A stretch of 64,000 nt of DNA, from contig NC_086179.1 in the NCBI RefSeq assembly GCF_023053635.1, forward strand, positions 1,254,001 to 1,318,000, read 5' to 3'. Under the pieces are notes generated by a model. It did not search any database. It saw nothing but the letters and a program-made list of their open reading frames with translations, and was not told the DNA's origin. Source of the DNA: Elgaria multicarinata webbii (Eukaryota; Chordata; Lepidosauria; Squamata; Anguidae). The position numbers were made by a program, and so were the translations under genes. Below are positions 1 through 11,449 of the stretch, one piece after another (positions within the stretch are counted from its first letter, which is position 1; every line of letters starts with the position of its first letter).

Positions 1-22
1 GTGTGGGAGAGCCCACGACCTC
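1..22 (-). mobile_element. CR1 fragment at the window edge
   Basis: GTGTGGGAGAGCCCACGACC matches the C-terminal coding part of the CR1 copies elsewhere in the window. It is cut by the window start and by the adjoining fold-back element. Confidence 0.5.
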
Positions 23-276
23 CACTATGAAAGCGGCATATAAAAGGCAGGAGCTACACTACTGCTTTATAGTGGTACTGAAGTGCATTGACAACTGTTG
101 GGGCCCATCACGCATCTACACCAAGCAGGATATAACACTATGAAAGTGGTTTATAGTATGTGTCAATGGGCCCCAACAGTTGTCAGTGCACTTCAATACT
201 GCTATAAAGCAGTAGGGCGGCTCCTGCCCTTATATACCGCTTTCATAGTGCAATATCCTGCTTGGTGTAGATCAGG
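23..276. mobile_element. Fold-back MITE (family 2), first copy
   Basis: Nearly the whole segment can pair with itself: ACTGCTTTATAGTGG near 60 matches CTATAAAGCAGT near 200, CAACTGTTGGGGCCCA is mirrored by TGGGCCCCAACAGTTG, and ATCTACACCAAGCAGGATAT near 113 is mirrored by ATATCCTGCTTGGTGTAGAT at 253-272. No coding capacity. The left end may be incomplete. Confidence 0.65.
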
Positions 277-715
277 CCTATGTCAAACTACCCTGATCTT
301 TTACAATAGGTGCACAATTTGGACCATTTGGGGAAGGTGCTTGTCCATGGGGTAATGTGTGAACTTTCCTAACACTGGAATGACAGGCTGCAGAAACAAG
401 AAGCAAGTCATTTCTAGATGCCAATTTCAGTCAAAAATATCCTGGTTACTCAAAGATTTGCCTAAGTAAATACTCCTATTTGCCCATTACTGTCTGTTGG
501 ACAAAGAGGTCCTAATCTCCAGTATTTACCCCCTGATAAAGCTCCTATCAGCAGAACTTTCTCTAGAACAAAGGCTATTTTTGGTGCCTCCTCCCTCCAT
601 AACTAAGGTGCTACCATTGCATGAGCTTTCAAAGGGTTGATGGTTCAAAGACAATGATCAAAGGCCAAGGTATTCAGGTGTGTTTTGAAACAATCTTGAT
701 ATGTCATCTAAAGTA

Positions 716-1010
716 GGGTGACCATATAAAAAGGAGGACAGGGCTCTTGTATCTTTAACAGTTGTATAGAAAAGGGTATTTCAGCAGAACCTGGTGAAAT
801 TCCCTCTTCATCACAACAGTTAAAGGTGCAGGAGCCATATCTTCTTGACCACATACAAAAGAGGGCAGGGCTCTTGCAACTTTAACTGTTGCTATGAAGG
901 GGGAATTTCACCGAGTTCTGCATATATACAAATGACACCTCCTGAAATTCCCTTTTCTATGCAACCGCTAAAGATTCAGGAGCCCTGTTCTCCTTTTCAT
1001 AGGGTCACCC
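716..1010. mobile_element. GGGTGACC palindromic MITE, copy A
   Basis: Long terminal inverted repeats start GGGTGACCATAT and end ATAGGGTCACCC, flanked by TA on each side (714-715 and 1011-1012). Arms carry AGGACAGGGCTCTTGTATC, TTTAACAGTTG and GAATTTCA motifs in mirror order. The TA duplication suggests a Tc1/mariner-type transposase. No ORF. Confidence 0.75.
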
Positions 1011-1302
1011 TATCTAAAGGCTAGAATCGTCAACTTATTTTCAAGGGCAAGATGTCCACCCATAAACACACATCCCAATCCTCTAGTTTCCATATGTGAA
1101 ATATTCCAGAACATCAGACATTTTCTCTCCAGCAACCAAATGTTTCACCTTTACCTACGTAGGTTCCCTACCTTGCTATAGATTCAAGATTTATTCAGAA
1201 GGTGGCAGAAATATAATGCGAGGCCGACCCTTGACATTCTGCTTTTCTAAGCACTGACCAAGGACAGTACCCAGGAACAGAACTGGGAAAACTCCATATA
1301 CA

Positions 1303-1353
1303 ACTCAATGGCCTTATAGGCCCCTTCTAACTCTACTATTCTATGATTCTATG
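1303..1353 (+). mobile_element. CR1 3' terminus
   Basis: Contains the CR1 3' end (AACTCAATGGCCTTATAGGC, then CTACTATTCTATGATTCTATG). Only the last 50 bases remain. Confidence 0.65.
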
Positions 1354-1480
1354 GGCACTATTCATTTGCTTAGAAGGCTCCAACCGCAAGAGAGATAATT
1401 ACCCATTTACAGTGGCTCAATGCACCTAGTAGGCACCTTCAGTAAAGGTCCATCTGATCTTCACGCAGATCATTTCCAAT

Positions 1481-2074
1481 CATAGAATTATAGAATAGTA
1501 GAGTTGGAAGGGGCCTATAAGGCCATCCATTCCTGCTCAATGCAGGAATCCACCTTAAAGCATCCCTGGCAGATGGCTGTCCAGCTGCCTCTTGAGTGCC
1601 TCCAGGGTTGGAGAACCCACCACCTCCCTAGGTCATTGGTTCCATTGTCGTACTGCTCTAACAGGAAGTTTTTCCTGATGTCCAATTGGAATCTGTCTTC
1701 CTTTAACTTGAGCCCGTTATTCTGTGTCCTGCACTCTGGGAGGATCGAAAAGAGATCCTGGCCCTCCTCTGTGTGACAACCTTTCAAGTATTTGAAGAGT
1801 TCCCTCAGCCTTCTTCTCCAGGCTAAACATGCCCAGTTCTTTCAGTCTCTCTTCCTAGGGCTTTGTTTCCAGATCCCTGATCATCCTGGTTGCCCTCCTC
1901 TGAACACGCTCCAGCTTGTCTGCGTCCTTCTTGAAGTGTGGAGCCCAGAACTGGACGCAATACTCAATGTGAGGCCTAACCAGTACCGAATAGAGGGGAA
2001 CCAGTACTTTGCACAATTTGGAAGCTAAACTTCAGTTAATGCATCCCAATAGCATTTGCTGGTTTTGCAGCCAT
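1481..2074 (-). mobile_element. CR1 LINE fragment
   Basis: Begins with the reverse of the CR1 3' repeat (CATAGAATTATAGAATAGTA). The minus strand encodes the C-terminal CR1 segment ([38 protein letters not shown]) and continues up to the AILGCI-like region at about 2074. Confidence 0.85.
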
Positions 2075-2199
2075 CCTCCAGTACCATTTGTATTTGGGTT
2101 CAAAATAGTGGTTTTGAGCTCAGCCCCCACCTCTGCCTTGTTCTTAGATTCTTGGGCAAGTTACTTGTCTTTCAGTCTCACCAGTTTACCTTTGGAGAA

Positions 2200-2315
2200 A
2201 TGGGCACCTTGTGATGGGCAAACGCCCACCATGGCAGACATTTTATGAGAGCAGCTGCTGCCCTCTCTCAAAATCCCAAATGCATCCACCTACCCAAAAA
2301 GGTTGGGGACCACTG
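2200..2315. mobile_element. hAT terminal fragment
   Basis: Ends GGTTGGGGACCACTG at 2315, the reverse complement of a hAT terminus (CAGTGGTCCCCAACC). The opposite end was not found, so the copy is truncated or its left limit is lost next to the CR1 at 1481-2074. Confidence 0.45.
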
Positions 2316-3166
2316 CTATAAATGATGAAAGGCAGAGAAGGTAACTTGTGAGGAAGAATCCTACAAGTAAAGTCTAATAGAGATACACGTAACTCAGGCC
2401 ACCTGCATTTTCACTACAGTCTCCTTCAGTGCTTCATGTACGGATTAAGCGGACTTCTTCAGAATAAATCCACAAGGCACAGAAGATGGTTACCAGGCGC
2501 ACGCTCTTGGAAATAAAGTTGCAAAATAAGTTAGTTTAACATCTTGCTTATATTTCCCCCATGTTGTGAATATTTTTTAAAGTATTCTATCTATTCACAT
2601 TGTATTAAACAAAAATCATATAGTTGATAAAAAATACTGAAAATATTCCCCTGATTAAACCTGTCAAATCTCAGGGGGAAAACCTTCCAAAAGAAATCTC
2701 CTACAGCACTTTTGTAGCTATTGAAGATAAGGCCAGTGAGCCCTTGGGCTTCTCCCATATGCATCCCATGATTATGCTGAACTGCCCCCAGGTAGAAGAC
2801 TCACTACACTGGTATGTATGTATCCATCCATCGAAGAAGAAAGATATCTATCTCTTCTGCCCTTCTGGACCTGTGCTGAGACAGCTCAACCCTCCATCTT
2901 GCCACACCAATCGGCTCACCGAAAATCCCAAGTCACTCTGCACAGGACCGGCATCCAGGGTGTGCATGGCTGGGCTTTTGCATTGTTTCATGTGTGTGGT
3001 GTGTTCGGCTTTCACTTGCCTTGTATGCAGTTAAGTGTATTAAATATAAGACTAAGTTTTGGCAGGATTATATTTTCCATGAGAACTGATAGTTGGTTTT
3101 TTACTTTTAAGATACGCAGTTAGCTTACTCCCTCTTCTCTTCTTTTCTTTTCTTTTCAAACACAGG

Positions 3167-3304
3167 CCATAGCTAGACCTAAGGTTTATCCCTGGATCAT
3201 CCAGGGTTCAAATCTGTTCATATAGGTGACACACAGGGGATCCAGTGCTCAGGCAGGGGTGAACCCTGGATGATCCCAGGATAAACCTTAGGTCTAGCTG
3301 TGGC
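3167..3304. mobile_element. Short palindromic MITE
   Basis: GGCCATAGCTAGACCTAAGG and CCTTAGGTCTAGCTGTGGCC are inverted ends of a 138-bp element; an inner pair (CCTGGATCATCCAGGGTTCA and TGAACCCTGGATGATCCCAGG-like) extends the stem. No ORF. Superfamily unknown. Confidence 0.65.
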
Positions 3305-3429
3305 CACAGTGACTTGCTTGTTAATGAATTCAAGGTGGGTCTCTTCTTGGTGAGCTTTCTCAGCACAGATCAGAAAGGACAGTAGTGCATCTCTGTGGGT
3401 TCTTTATAGGCCGTTACTCGTGCAGCATA

Positions 3430-3724
3430 GGGTGACCCTATGAAAAGGAGGACAGGGCTCCAGTATCTTTAACAGTTGCATAGAAAAGGGAATTTCAGGA
3501 GGTGTCATTTGTATATATGGGGAACCTGGTGAAATTCCCTCTTCATCACACCAGTTAAAGCTGCATGGGCCCTGCCCTCTTTCGTATTTTGTCAAGAAGA
3601 TATGGCTCCTGCATCTTTAACTGGTGTGATGAAGAGGGAATTTCACCAGGTTCTGCTGAAATACCCTTTTCTATACAACTGTTAAAGATTCAAGAGCCCT
3701 GTCCACCTTTTTATATGGTCACCC
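3430..3724. mobile_element. GGGTGACC palindromic MITE, copy B
   Basis: Same family as copy A, begins GGGTGACCCTATGAAAAGG and ends ATATGGTCACCC, with TA at 3428-3429 and 3725-3726. Same length as copy A (295 bp). Confidence 0.75.
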
Positions 3725-4198
3725 TACACTACCTTTTCCTGCCGGAATCAACGAAGAGACGCTACTGCCATTCAGAGCAGAGGGTGTTCATTTAGACCAT
3801 CCAATGGTTTGGTGTTCAGTATAACTCAGCGATTTCCTCTGTTCAGAAGTTTTGGTTTTGCTGGTCCCTGAAGAAAACCGAAGGGCAATTCAAGGTCTGA
3901 AAAGCCTTCCTCTGAGCTAAATAGTCCCAGAGCCAGACCAGGATTTATTTACCCCAGCGAGTGCAAAAGCTTAGTGAATATTTTTTGTTTATATATAAGT
4001 GTCTCAGAAAAGTGAGTCTTACAAAATTCCAGTGGTGGGGGGCTGCGTGATGACATCATCAATATGGCTGCCACACTAAGAGAAATCTGCTAAGAGAAAT
4101 ATATTTGATTAATGCCTAAGGAATGCTGTGTGACAGGCTTTTGCGTGGCTCACTTTGATATCAGACTGAGAGCTCTTTTATCTAACTTCTCTTTAAAC

Positions 4199-4765
4199 CA
4201 GTGGTTCCCAAAGTGGGCAGTACTGCCCCCTTGGGGGCGGTGGAATTGCACCATTAAGAGGCAAGGGGGCGGCAGGGGGGCGATAAGAGGCAAAGGGGCA
4301 CTCGAGGTGGTCTTTTACGCGAAGCGCCTTTCCAGAAGGTCTTAAAACCCAGGGACATTTTTATGGGAGAAGGTAGTTTGGTCCCAAGCCATATAGGAGA
4401 AGGATGCACGCATGTATTAATACCATTTAAGAAGAGTCCTTTTAATGGTGAATTGAAATGTTTCAAAAGCACCAAAACGCTAATGAAGAGACATACCCTG
4501 CTTGGTGTGCCCCGCCACGCCGGCTGCAAAACAGAGGCGTTCGCTCTCTTTTCCTCCCTCCCTCAGGAAGCCTGTGGCGGGTGCGTCGGATTTTCAATAT
4601 TCAATTAATTGTTACTGTTTTGAATTTTATTGTTATTATCTTCCTTAGTGGGTTGTTGAAAACCACTATTCTGAATAATGATTTTTATAGTGTAGGATAG
4701 GGGGTACTGGGCATGAGTTTGTGGAACCAAGGGGGCGGTTACCTGAAAAAGTTTGGGAACCACTG
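4199..4765. mobile_element. Non-autonomous hAT element with 8-bp duplication
   Basis: Terminal inverted repeats CAGTGGTTCCCAAAG and TTTGGGAACCACTG are flanked by a perfect CTTTAAAC duplication (4191-4198 and 4766-4773). A CCCCCTTGGGGGCGG motif lies inside each end. Length 567 bp, no transposase frame. The ends resemble the Charlie-type hAT group. Confidence 0.85.
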
Positions 4766-5650
4766 CTTTAAACAATATGGACAACCCTGCTGTTTTACAT
4801 TACAACCTAATCTAAGCGCTTGGACTAAAGAGTTATGCATTCATAGCTAGGAGCAGGGTTTTTTTTAGAAGTGGGGTCTTTACGCACTCCCCACCTCATC
4901 CCCAGTAACAGAGGGGGATTGTGACAGGATTACAGCACTCGGCCTTGTTTGCTCAGCTCAGTCTGCTGCTGTTTTTGTCTCTTGGAAGGGGTGGGTGGGC
5001 GGCAGCAGCAGCAGTAAAAGCAGGGCTGAGGGTGGCTCCTGACTAGGTTTTCATCGTGCGCAGAATTGCCTCTTCCATCTTCTTTTTCTTTCCACATAAC
5101 AATCCACTGAGGAGGAAAAGTTGGGACAGCAGCTGCACAGTGACTTTTGATTGGTAGTGCCAGGAGCTTTCCACCTGGAAGCAGCCCCAGTTGAGAACTG
5201 TGAGGGGGAAGGAGGGCCACTGGGCGCCGCAGGTGGGCGTCTTTGGATTATTTGAGCATGTAGCAATTGCACTTTTACCATCCCAGAAGTCACCTTTATG
5301 CAAGTTTGTGTTACGTAAGCTACCCTGGATATCTTTCTTAGGAAGGGTAGCAATCCTTTGAAAATAACAACATCATCAACAACAACCTGCAATATTGTTG
5401 CCATTTTTATTTGGAAATAGTAAAGTTGGAAGCCAGCTGTCCAAATAATTTCGAGTATGTTATAGAGGAGAAAGCTTTGATCCTAATGCAAGCAAACTGT
5501 CTGGATTTCATCCAACACAGACAGGATCTTGGAGTCGGCCTGGCAGCTTCTTCACATGCTTGTGCGGTGTGGGTTGAGTTGACCTTCTGATGGGTCCTGT
5601 CCTTCCCATCTAGGCTCAACTCCCAGGGAGCCCAATTTCACACCATGGCC

Positions 5651-6750
5651 GCATCTACACCATGCAGGATATTGCACTGTGAAAGTGGTATATAAAAGGC
5701 AGGAGCCACACTATTTTTTATTTTATTCGTTTATTTGTTTGTTTATTTATTTATTTATTTATTACATTTCTATACTACCCAATAGGTGGAGCTCTCTGGG
5801 CGGTTCACAAAAATTAAAACCATTCAAAGTATAAAACAACAGTGTAAAACCATAATATAAAATACAATATAAAAGCTCAACCAGATAAAAACAGCAGCAA
5901 TGCAAAATTACAAATTTAAAACACTGAGTTAAAATTTATTTATAGACTGTGAAGTCATGAAGAGTAGGAAACGACTGAACGAATAAACAACAACAAAAAA
6001 TGCTGGAAGAGTAAAAAGGTCTTCACCTGGCGTCTAAAAGCATATAATGTAGGTGCCAAACGAACCTCCTTAGGGAGCTCATTCCACAGCTGGGGTGCCA
6101 CAGCAGAGAAGGCCCTCCTCCTGGTAGCCACCTGCCTCACTTCCTTTGGCAGGGGCTCACGGAGAAGGACCCCTGAGGATGACTTTAGGGTCCGGGCAGG
6201 TACATATGGGAGGAGGCGTTCCTTCAGATAGCCTGGCCCCAAGCCATTTAGGGCTTTGAATGTTAATACCAGCACTTTGAATCGGGCCCGGACCTAAACT
6301 GGCAGCCAATGAAGCTGGAAAAGGACTGGCATGATGTGGTCTCGTCAACCAGTCCCTATTAGTAACCATGCTGCCCTGTTTTGTACCAGCAGAAGTTTCC
6401 AGACCGTTTTCAAAGCAGTCCCATGTATAACGCATTGCAGTAATCCTAACAAGAGGTTATCAGAGCATGGATAACCTCTCATTTGGATTACTGCAATGCG
6501 TTATACGTGGGGCTGCCTTTGAAAATGGTCTGGAAACTTCAACTGGTACAAAACAGGGCAGCACGTTTACTAACGGACTGGTCGACGAGACCACTACTGC
6601 TTTAGAGTCATAGTGAAGTGCACCAACAACTGTTGGGGCCCATTGACATATACCATAGACCACTTTCATACCACTATATCCTGTTTGGTGTGGCTCCTCC
6701 TGCCTTTTATATACCACTTTCATAGTGCAATATCCTGCATGGTGTAGATT
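5651..6750. mobile_element. Fold-back MITE (family 2) split by a LINE
   Basis: The left part (5651-5713: ATCTACACCATGCAGGATAT, then GGCAGGAGCCACACTA) and right part (6592-6750: ACTGCTTTAGAGTC to ATATCCTGCATGGTGTAGAT) are inverted ends of one element, related to the copy at 23-276. The LINE at 5714-6595 was inserted between them. Confidence 0.7.
5714..6595 (-). mobile_element. L2-like LINE copy with snap-back 5' end
   Basis: Read on the minus strand, the 3' end carries the GGGCGGT...AATAAATAAA tail. Upstream is the RT C-terminus (LTFKALNGLGPGYLKERLLPYVPARTL and SAVAPQLWNELPKEVR). At 6336-6465 and 6467-6595 the sequence folds back on itself as two adjacent inverted arms of about 128 bp. The second arm encodes LDYCNALYVGLPLK in the + direction. 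The copy lies inside a fold-back MITE; CACTA at both junctions may be the target duplication. Confidence 0.75.
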
Positions 6751-6751
6751 A

Positions 6752-7069
6752 GGGTGACCATATGAAAAGGAGGACAGGGCTCCTGTATCTTTAACAGTTG
6801 TATTGAAAAGGAAATTTCAGCAGGTGTCATTTGTGTATATGGGGAACCTGGTGAAATTCCCTCTTCATCACCACAGTTAAAGCTGCAGGTGCCCTGGCCT
6901 CTTTTAAATCTGGTCACTCTAGTATAGCTCCTGCAGCTTTAACTGCTGTGATAAAGAGGGAATTTCACCAGGTTCTCCACATATACAAATAATACCTGCT
7001 GAAATTCCCTTTTCTATGCAACTGTTAAAGATACAGGAGCCCTGTCCTCCTTTTCATATGGTCACACCC
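6752..7069. mobile_element. GGGTGACC palindromic MITE, copy C
   Basis: Begins GGGTGACCATATGAAAAGG and ends ATATGGTCACACCC, with TA at 6750-6751 and 7070-7071. It abuts the right end of the family 2 fold-back element. Confidence 0.75.
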
Positions 7070-7071
7070 TA

Positions 7072-8459
7072 CACTGTAGATGAGCACAATGGTTTTTGTT
7101 TTTTTACAAAAACCAGACCATTAGGAATGAGCCATGTTTACCGATATCTCAACAATGCAATAACACATTTCTTTTTCTCTCCCCTCCATATATTTTATTA
7201 CAAGATAAAAATATATTTACAGTTATTTCTACAAAGCATGATTACAGTCATTAAAAATACTAAAAGGTTTTAACAGTAAAGCATTATCTTATCTATTTTA
7301 TTGATCTATCTTACCCGATCTAGTTTCAACCTCATTGGATAGTAGCAATGATAAAGGAGAAATTAGTTATGTAGAGGGTTAGGATTAGAGCAAGATGGAC
7401 GTGACTGGTAGGATAGTTCCTTACAGTAAAAGATATAAAACATTACATCTTCCAGAAATGGAAAAATATTAATTAAAGAAAATGATGTTCCCCAGCAAGT
7501 GACATAGCGAGACATGCTGTCTCTGTCACTATAGGAGGTACCACAATCCGCCCCGCACACTCAGGTCCTCTGGGAAGAATTTACTCCAGCCAACAAAAAC
7601 AAGGCTGACAACCATAACCCAGAGGACCTTTTCTTCTGCCGCTCCCAGATTGTGGTTAAGATAGTGCAGAGTTTACACAAAACAACAACCCATGATTCAA
7701 TGACAAACCATACTGAACTCATACTCTGGGTTGTCCTTACATGTGAAGGGGGGTATCAGTGTATGATGGGTAATGCATTACGCTCTCCCCCAAATCTCTT
7801 GCTGTGTGTTTTGTTTGAGGAGATGAAGCTGTGGTTTAGTGATAAATTCGGTGTAGGTGCTTATGACAGTCCTCACAGACACATCCCAAAGACAGTCCAA
7901 AAACACTTTGCATTACAACAGGACACAATATACTGTTCATTCCCCCCGCCCCCAGCCCCAGCTCCTGTTAGAGTGAGGTTTGCAGGCAATTCAAAGGGAA
8001 CAGGGTAGCTGATGGGTGGGTGTTTGGGGTGTGGCAGATAGCGCCTGGGCTCCTGATAATAAAGCCGTGCCTCCGCTGTGTCCCTGAACAGACACTGCCT
8101 CTGCTATGCAACTGGGATGGAGGCGCTGTTCTGAGGAACAGCTGGGTTCTCTAGTTTCAACATGTGTTTTTGTGTGTGTTTCTTCATCGCAGCATCCCTA
8201 GGTTCATGCCGAGACCATCACAGCACCTAGTAGAGCCTCATTTGAATGTCTGCAGCCCCCAGCCCCCACCCCACCGTAAGACTTTGACTAAATTCAGACT
8301 GGGTGGCTTCCACGCCTTGCAAGGAGGAGGACGTGCAGAGCCACAACGGAGCAAAGAACAAGGAAGGAGGAAGCATCCGTCCCTCAGCCCACAAGGGCTT
8401 CTCTGGAAAGAGTTACCCAGCAGCTCCATGAGCCCAATCCTGGCACGCAGCCACCCTGC
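7072..8459. other. Intergenic, nothing firmly identified
   Basis: An AT-rich stretch to about 7550, then mixed sequence. A possible but unproven LINE remnant lies near 7560-7650 (AGAGGACCTTTTCTTCTGCC). I see no gene-like exon with splice sites. Confidence 0.4.
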
Positions 8460-8690
8460 TGGATGGACAGGGCTGGATCAAGGCCAGGACTGGCTTCCTT
8501 GGAAGCGAGCACCTTCCCTTGAGAGCAGTCGGCAACTCCTCCGTGCTGTTCATAAGAATCATTCATTTTCCACAGGGTAAAAGAAAGCATGAGAGGGTAG
8601 AAAAAGCAGGCGTGCCTGTAACTCACAGGGACTTCTGTGGAAAGTGTTACGCAGCAGCAGGGCTGCCGGGTCCCAACCCCCACGATCCCA
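8460..8690 (+). repeat. Unclassified dispersed repeat, copy 1
   Basis: GACTGGCTTCCTTGGAAGCG, CACCTTCCCTTGAGAGCAG and AAAGCAGGCGTGCCTGTAAC recur in the same order at 15245-15430. No coding frame or terminal structure is clear. Confidence 0.5.
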
Positions 8691-9155
8691 GTCCTGGCCC
8701 ACCTGAGGCAGCGGCCCTCTGATTTTAGTGACCCTTGGCTTTGTTTTACTGCTCGCTTGCTTGCTTTGCTTTTGTAGTTTGGTACTTTGCAAGGTTATTG
8801 TTTTTAATTGTGCAATTGCCTCGGGTGCTGATTGAGAGTGGAGAATCCTTTGAACAAATGCACTAAGATAAAATGAAATAAATCAAAACATATATGGTGG
8901 AACTACAAGGACTGGAGGATCAAAGTACCCTTGATGATTCAAAATGAGTTCTTGTGGTCAATTCTGCACCTTCGTAATTCTGTCCTGGGTTAGACAGCAT
9001 CATATGGCAGACATCAGGAGTTCCAGAAATGGGTTTGCAGGAAGAGCTTAAGGCCAAGCACTGCATTTATTATATGCCCCCAGTTCTTTTGGTGTTGGCT
9101 GTGTGCAAGGCCTTTAGAGAAACTTATCAAAGAATGGAGAGCTGACAGGGAGATG

Positions 9156-9198
9156 CATTCATTCATTCATTCATTCATTCATTCATTCATTCATTCAT
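9156..9198. repeat. (CATT)n microsatellite
   Basis: About eleven CATT units. Confidence 0.9.
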
Positions 9199-9779
9199 GT
9201 ATTGCAATTATTGATATGCCACTTTTCAGGATACAAATCCTACAAAGGCTAATGACAAGTAAAATAAAAATAATAAAAGTGCCATAAACTCTACTAACAT
9301 ACTTTTTAAAAAGCTCATCAGTTTCCTTCCCACAGGGCAGTTGTTGAGGGATGGCCCTGGGGGCCGGAGGAGTCCAGCTGGGACAGGCGCAGGGGCCTGG
9401 CGGGATCCTTATCTGCCTCCGTCTCTGCTGGAATCCTTCCCGCAGGCAGCTGATGGCAGATGACCCCTGCATGTGCGTCTGGAGGGAGGGGGGGATCCAG
9501 CTGCGACAGGCACAGAGGACCTTCTCTCCCTCCTTCTCTCTCCCTTCTAAATGTTCACAATGACAGAATACAACTGCACTTCACAAGCACATCTCTTGTG
9601 ATAGGACATTTTAAGCTCTGAGATGAGCCTTCACCATTTCCCATTGCAAACAACACTCACAGCCTTTGGAACAGGCAGTTCCTGAGACCGGCAAGATCTA
9701 TGCTGGGGGTGGGCGGTGGGGGTTGTCACCTGCTTTAGAGGAGGCAGGGAGAAGCTGTAGCTCTCCTGACATTGTTGGA

Positions 9780-9885
9780 CAACACCTTCCACCATCCTTG
9801 ACCATTGGCTATGCTAGCTGAGGCTGATGGAACTTGGAGTCAAACATCCGGAGGGGCACAGATTTCCCAGCACTGCCTTAAAGAG
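9780..9885. repeat. Fold-back repeat fragment
   Basis: CTAGCTGAGGCTGATGGAAC then TTGGAGTCAAACATC and CACAGATTTCCCAGCACTGC; a second diverged copy of this arm is at 10995-11070. Confidence 0.4.
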
Positions 9886-9994
9886 CTATTGTCTCAGTCA
9901 CAGGACAGGACCACATTGGGCTGAGTCAGTGGTGTGGAGCCTGTAGACTTTGAGATGTTAGGAACATGGGAAGCTGCCTTAGACTGAGTCAGTA

Positions 9995-10170
9995 GGGTGA
10001 CCCTATGGAAAGGAGAACTGGGCTCCTGTATCTTTAACAGTTGTGTAGAAAAGGGAATCTCAGCAGGTGGAATTCCCTCTTCATCACAACAGTTAAAGCT
10101 GCTAAAGTATAGCTAGGCTGACCAGATACAAAAGAGGGCAGGGCTCCTGCCCCTTTCCATAGGGTCATCC
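9995..10170. mobile_element. GGGTGACC palindromic MITE, copy D (internally deleted)
   Basis: Begins GGGTGACCCTATGGAAAGG, ends ATAGGGTCATCC, with TA on both sides (9993-9994, 10171-10172). It lacks most of the right arm seen in copies A-C. Confidence 0.65.
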
Positions 10171-10480
10171 TAGAGTCAGACCATGGCTCCATCGCTCCCA
10201 GTATTGACGGGCAGCGATGGCTCTCCGGAGTGTCAAGGAGGAAGCGTTCCTCATCCTACCTGGAGAAGACGGGGATCAAAGCCAGGACCTTCTGCGTGCA
10301 AAGCCTGTGCTCTGTCACGCTGAGCTACGGCCCCCTCCCATTGACATTGTCACCCTACCTTTAAAGGCCTAATAATAAGGCCTGGCTTGGGACAGAGGTA
10401 AAGATGTCTGAAATGATTAGTGTGTGAAGCAGTTGGAGTACTTCCAGAAAGCGCTGGACAAATAAACCTGAAGAGCCACT

Positions 10481-10610
10481 ACAGAACAAAGAAGGAGGAA
10501 GGAGGAAGCGTCCAAGAATGAGGAAGGACCACGTGGCCAGGGCTGGATCAAGGCCAGCATGGGCCCTGGGGCTAGCCGTCTGAGGCAGCCCTCCTATGCT
10601 GCCCCCAGTA
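10481..10610 (+). repeat. Unclassified dispersed repeat, partial copy
   Basis: GAACAAAGAAGGAGGAAGGA and AGGGCTGGATCAAGGCCAGC match the left part of the repeat near 8355-8490. Confidence 0.4.
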
Positions 10611-10919
10611 CTGAACTTACATACAACATTTGTGCTTCACAAACAGTCAAAGGAAGCAATTCATGTACAACGATTATGCAAAAACATCTTCATTATGTAT
10701 ATTAGTGGAAAACGTCCATGCTTTTCTGGAAGAAAAAGACTCAAATTTTGTCCATGGCAGAGAACTCAAATACAAAGACAAGCTTCCTCCTTTACAGAAT
10801 GCAGCACAGAAGCACAGAAAACAGAAACACGCACCGAACCTGTCTCACATGCACTCACTTAAGAGGGACACACACACACTGACTCCCTGCGTCATTCAGA
10901 CCCGACAGGATGGACATGG

Positions 10920-10978
10920 CACATTTATTTATTTATTTATTTATTTCATTTCTATACCGCCCAATAGCTGAAGCTCCA
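10920..10978 (-). mobile_element. L2-like LINE 3' tail
   Basis: (TTTA)n, then TTTCTATACCGCCCAATAGC. Same tail as the LINE at 5714-6595, with only the terminal bases left. Confidence 0.55.
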
Positions 10979-10994
10979 GAGCCTGCCCCAGGAT

Positions 10995-11070
10995 GTTTTG
11001 CTAGCTGAGCCTGATGGAACTTGGAGTCAAACATCATCTGGACAGCCACAGGTTTTCCAGCGCTACCTTA
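10995..11070. repeat. Fold-back repeat fragment
   Basis: TGTTTTGCTAGCTGAGCCTG then ATGGAACTTGGAGTCAAAC, matching 9780-9885. Confidence 0.4.
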
Positions 11071-11449
11071 GAAAGCTGTTGTCAGTCAGAGCGGAAGGCC
11101 GCATTGGGCCGTGTCAGTGGTATGGAGCCTCTAGACCTCCAGATGTTGTAGGACTCCAGCTCCCATCAGCCAGCTGTTGATGGAAGTTGTAGACCAGGAT
11201 CTGGGAGACCACAGGGCCCTGTCCCTGTGCTAGGTGGAACTCAACTGAAGCAGACCATTAATACGCTCATAGCCTACTACAATGGCAGAAATACCAATAA
11301 GCAGAAGTCCTCCTGTTTGAGGAAAGGGGCATTTGAGGATACTACCCAATTCATCATGCAGAGTTATGCCAGGGAAAGACTTTAGGGCTGGGGGGAAGGC
11401 TCTTTTTTTTTTTTTAGTATGCTGAATCATGAAACGTTCTTATAGTTAA

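Noticed and set aside
9156-9198. CRISPR-like regular repeats
   Set aside because: Simple tetranucleotide microsatellite with no spacers, in a vertebrate genome.
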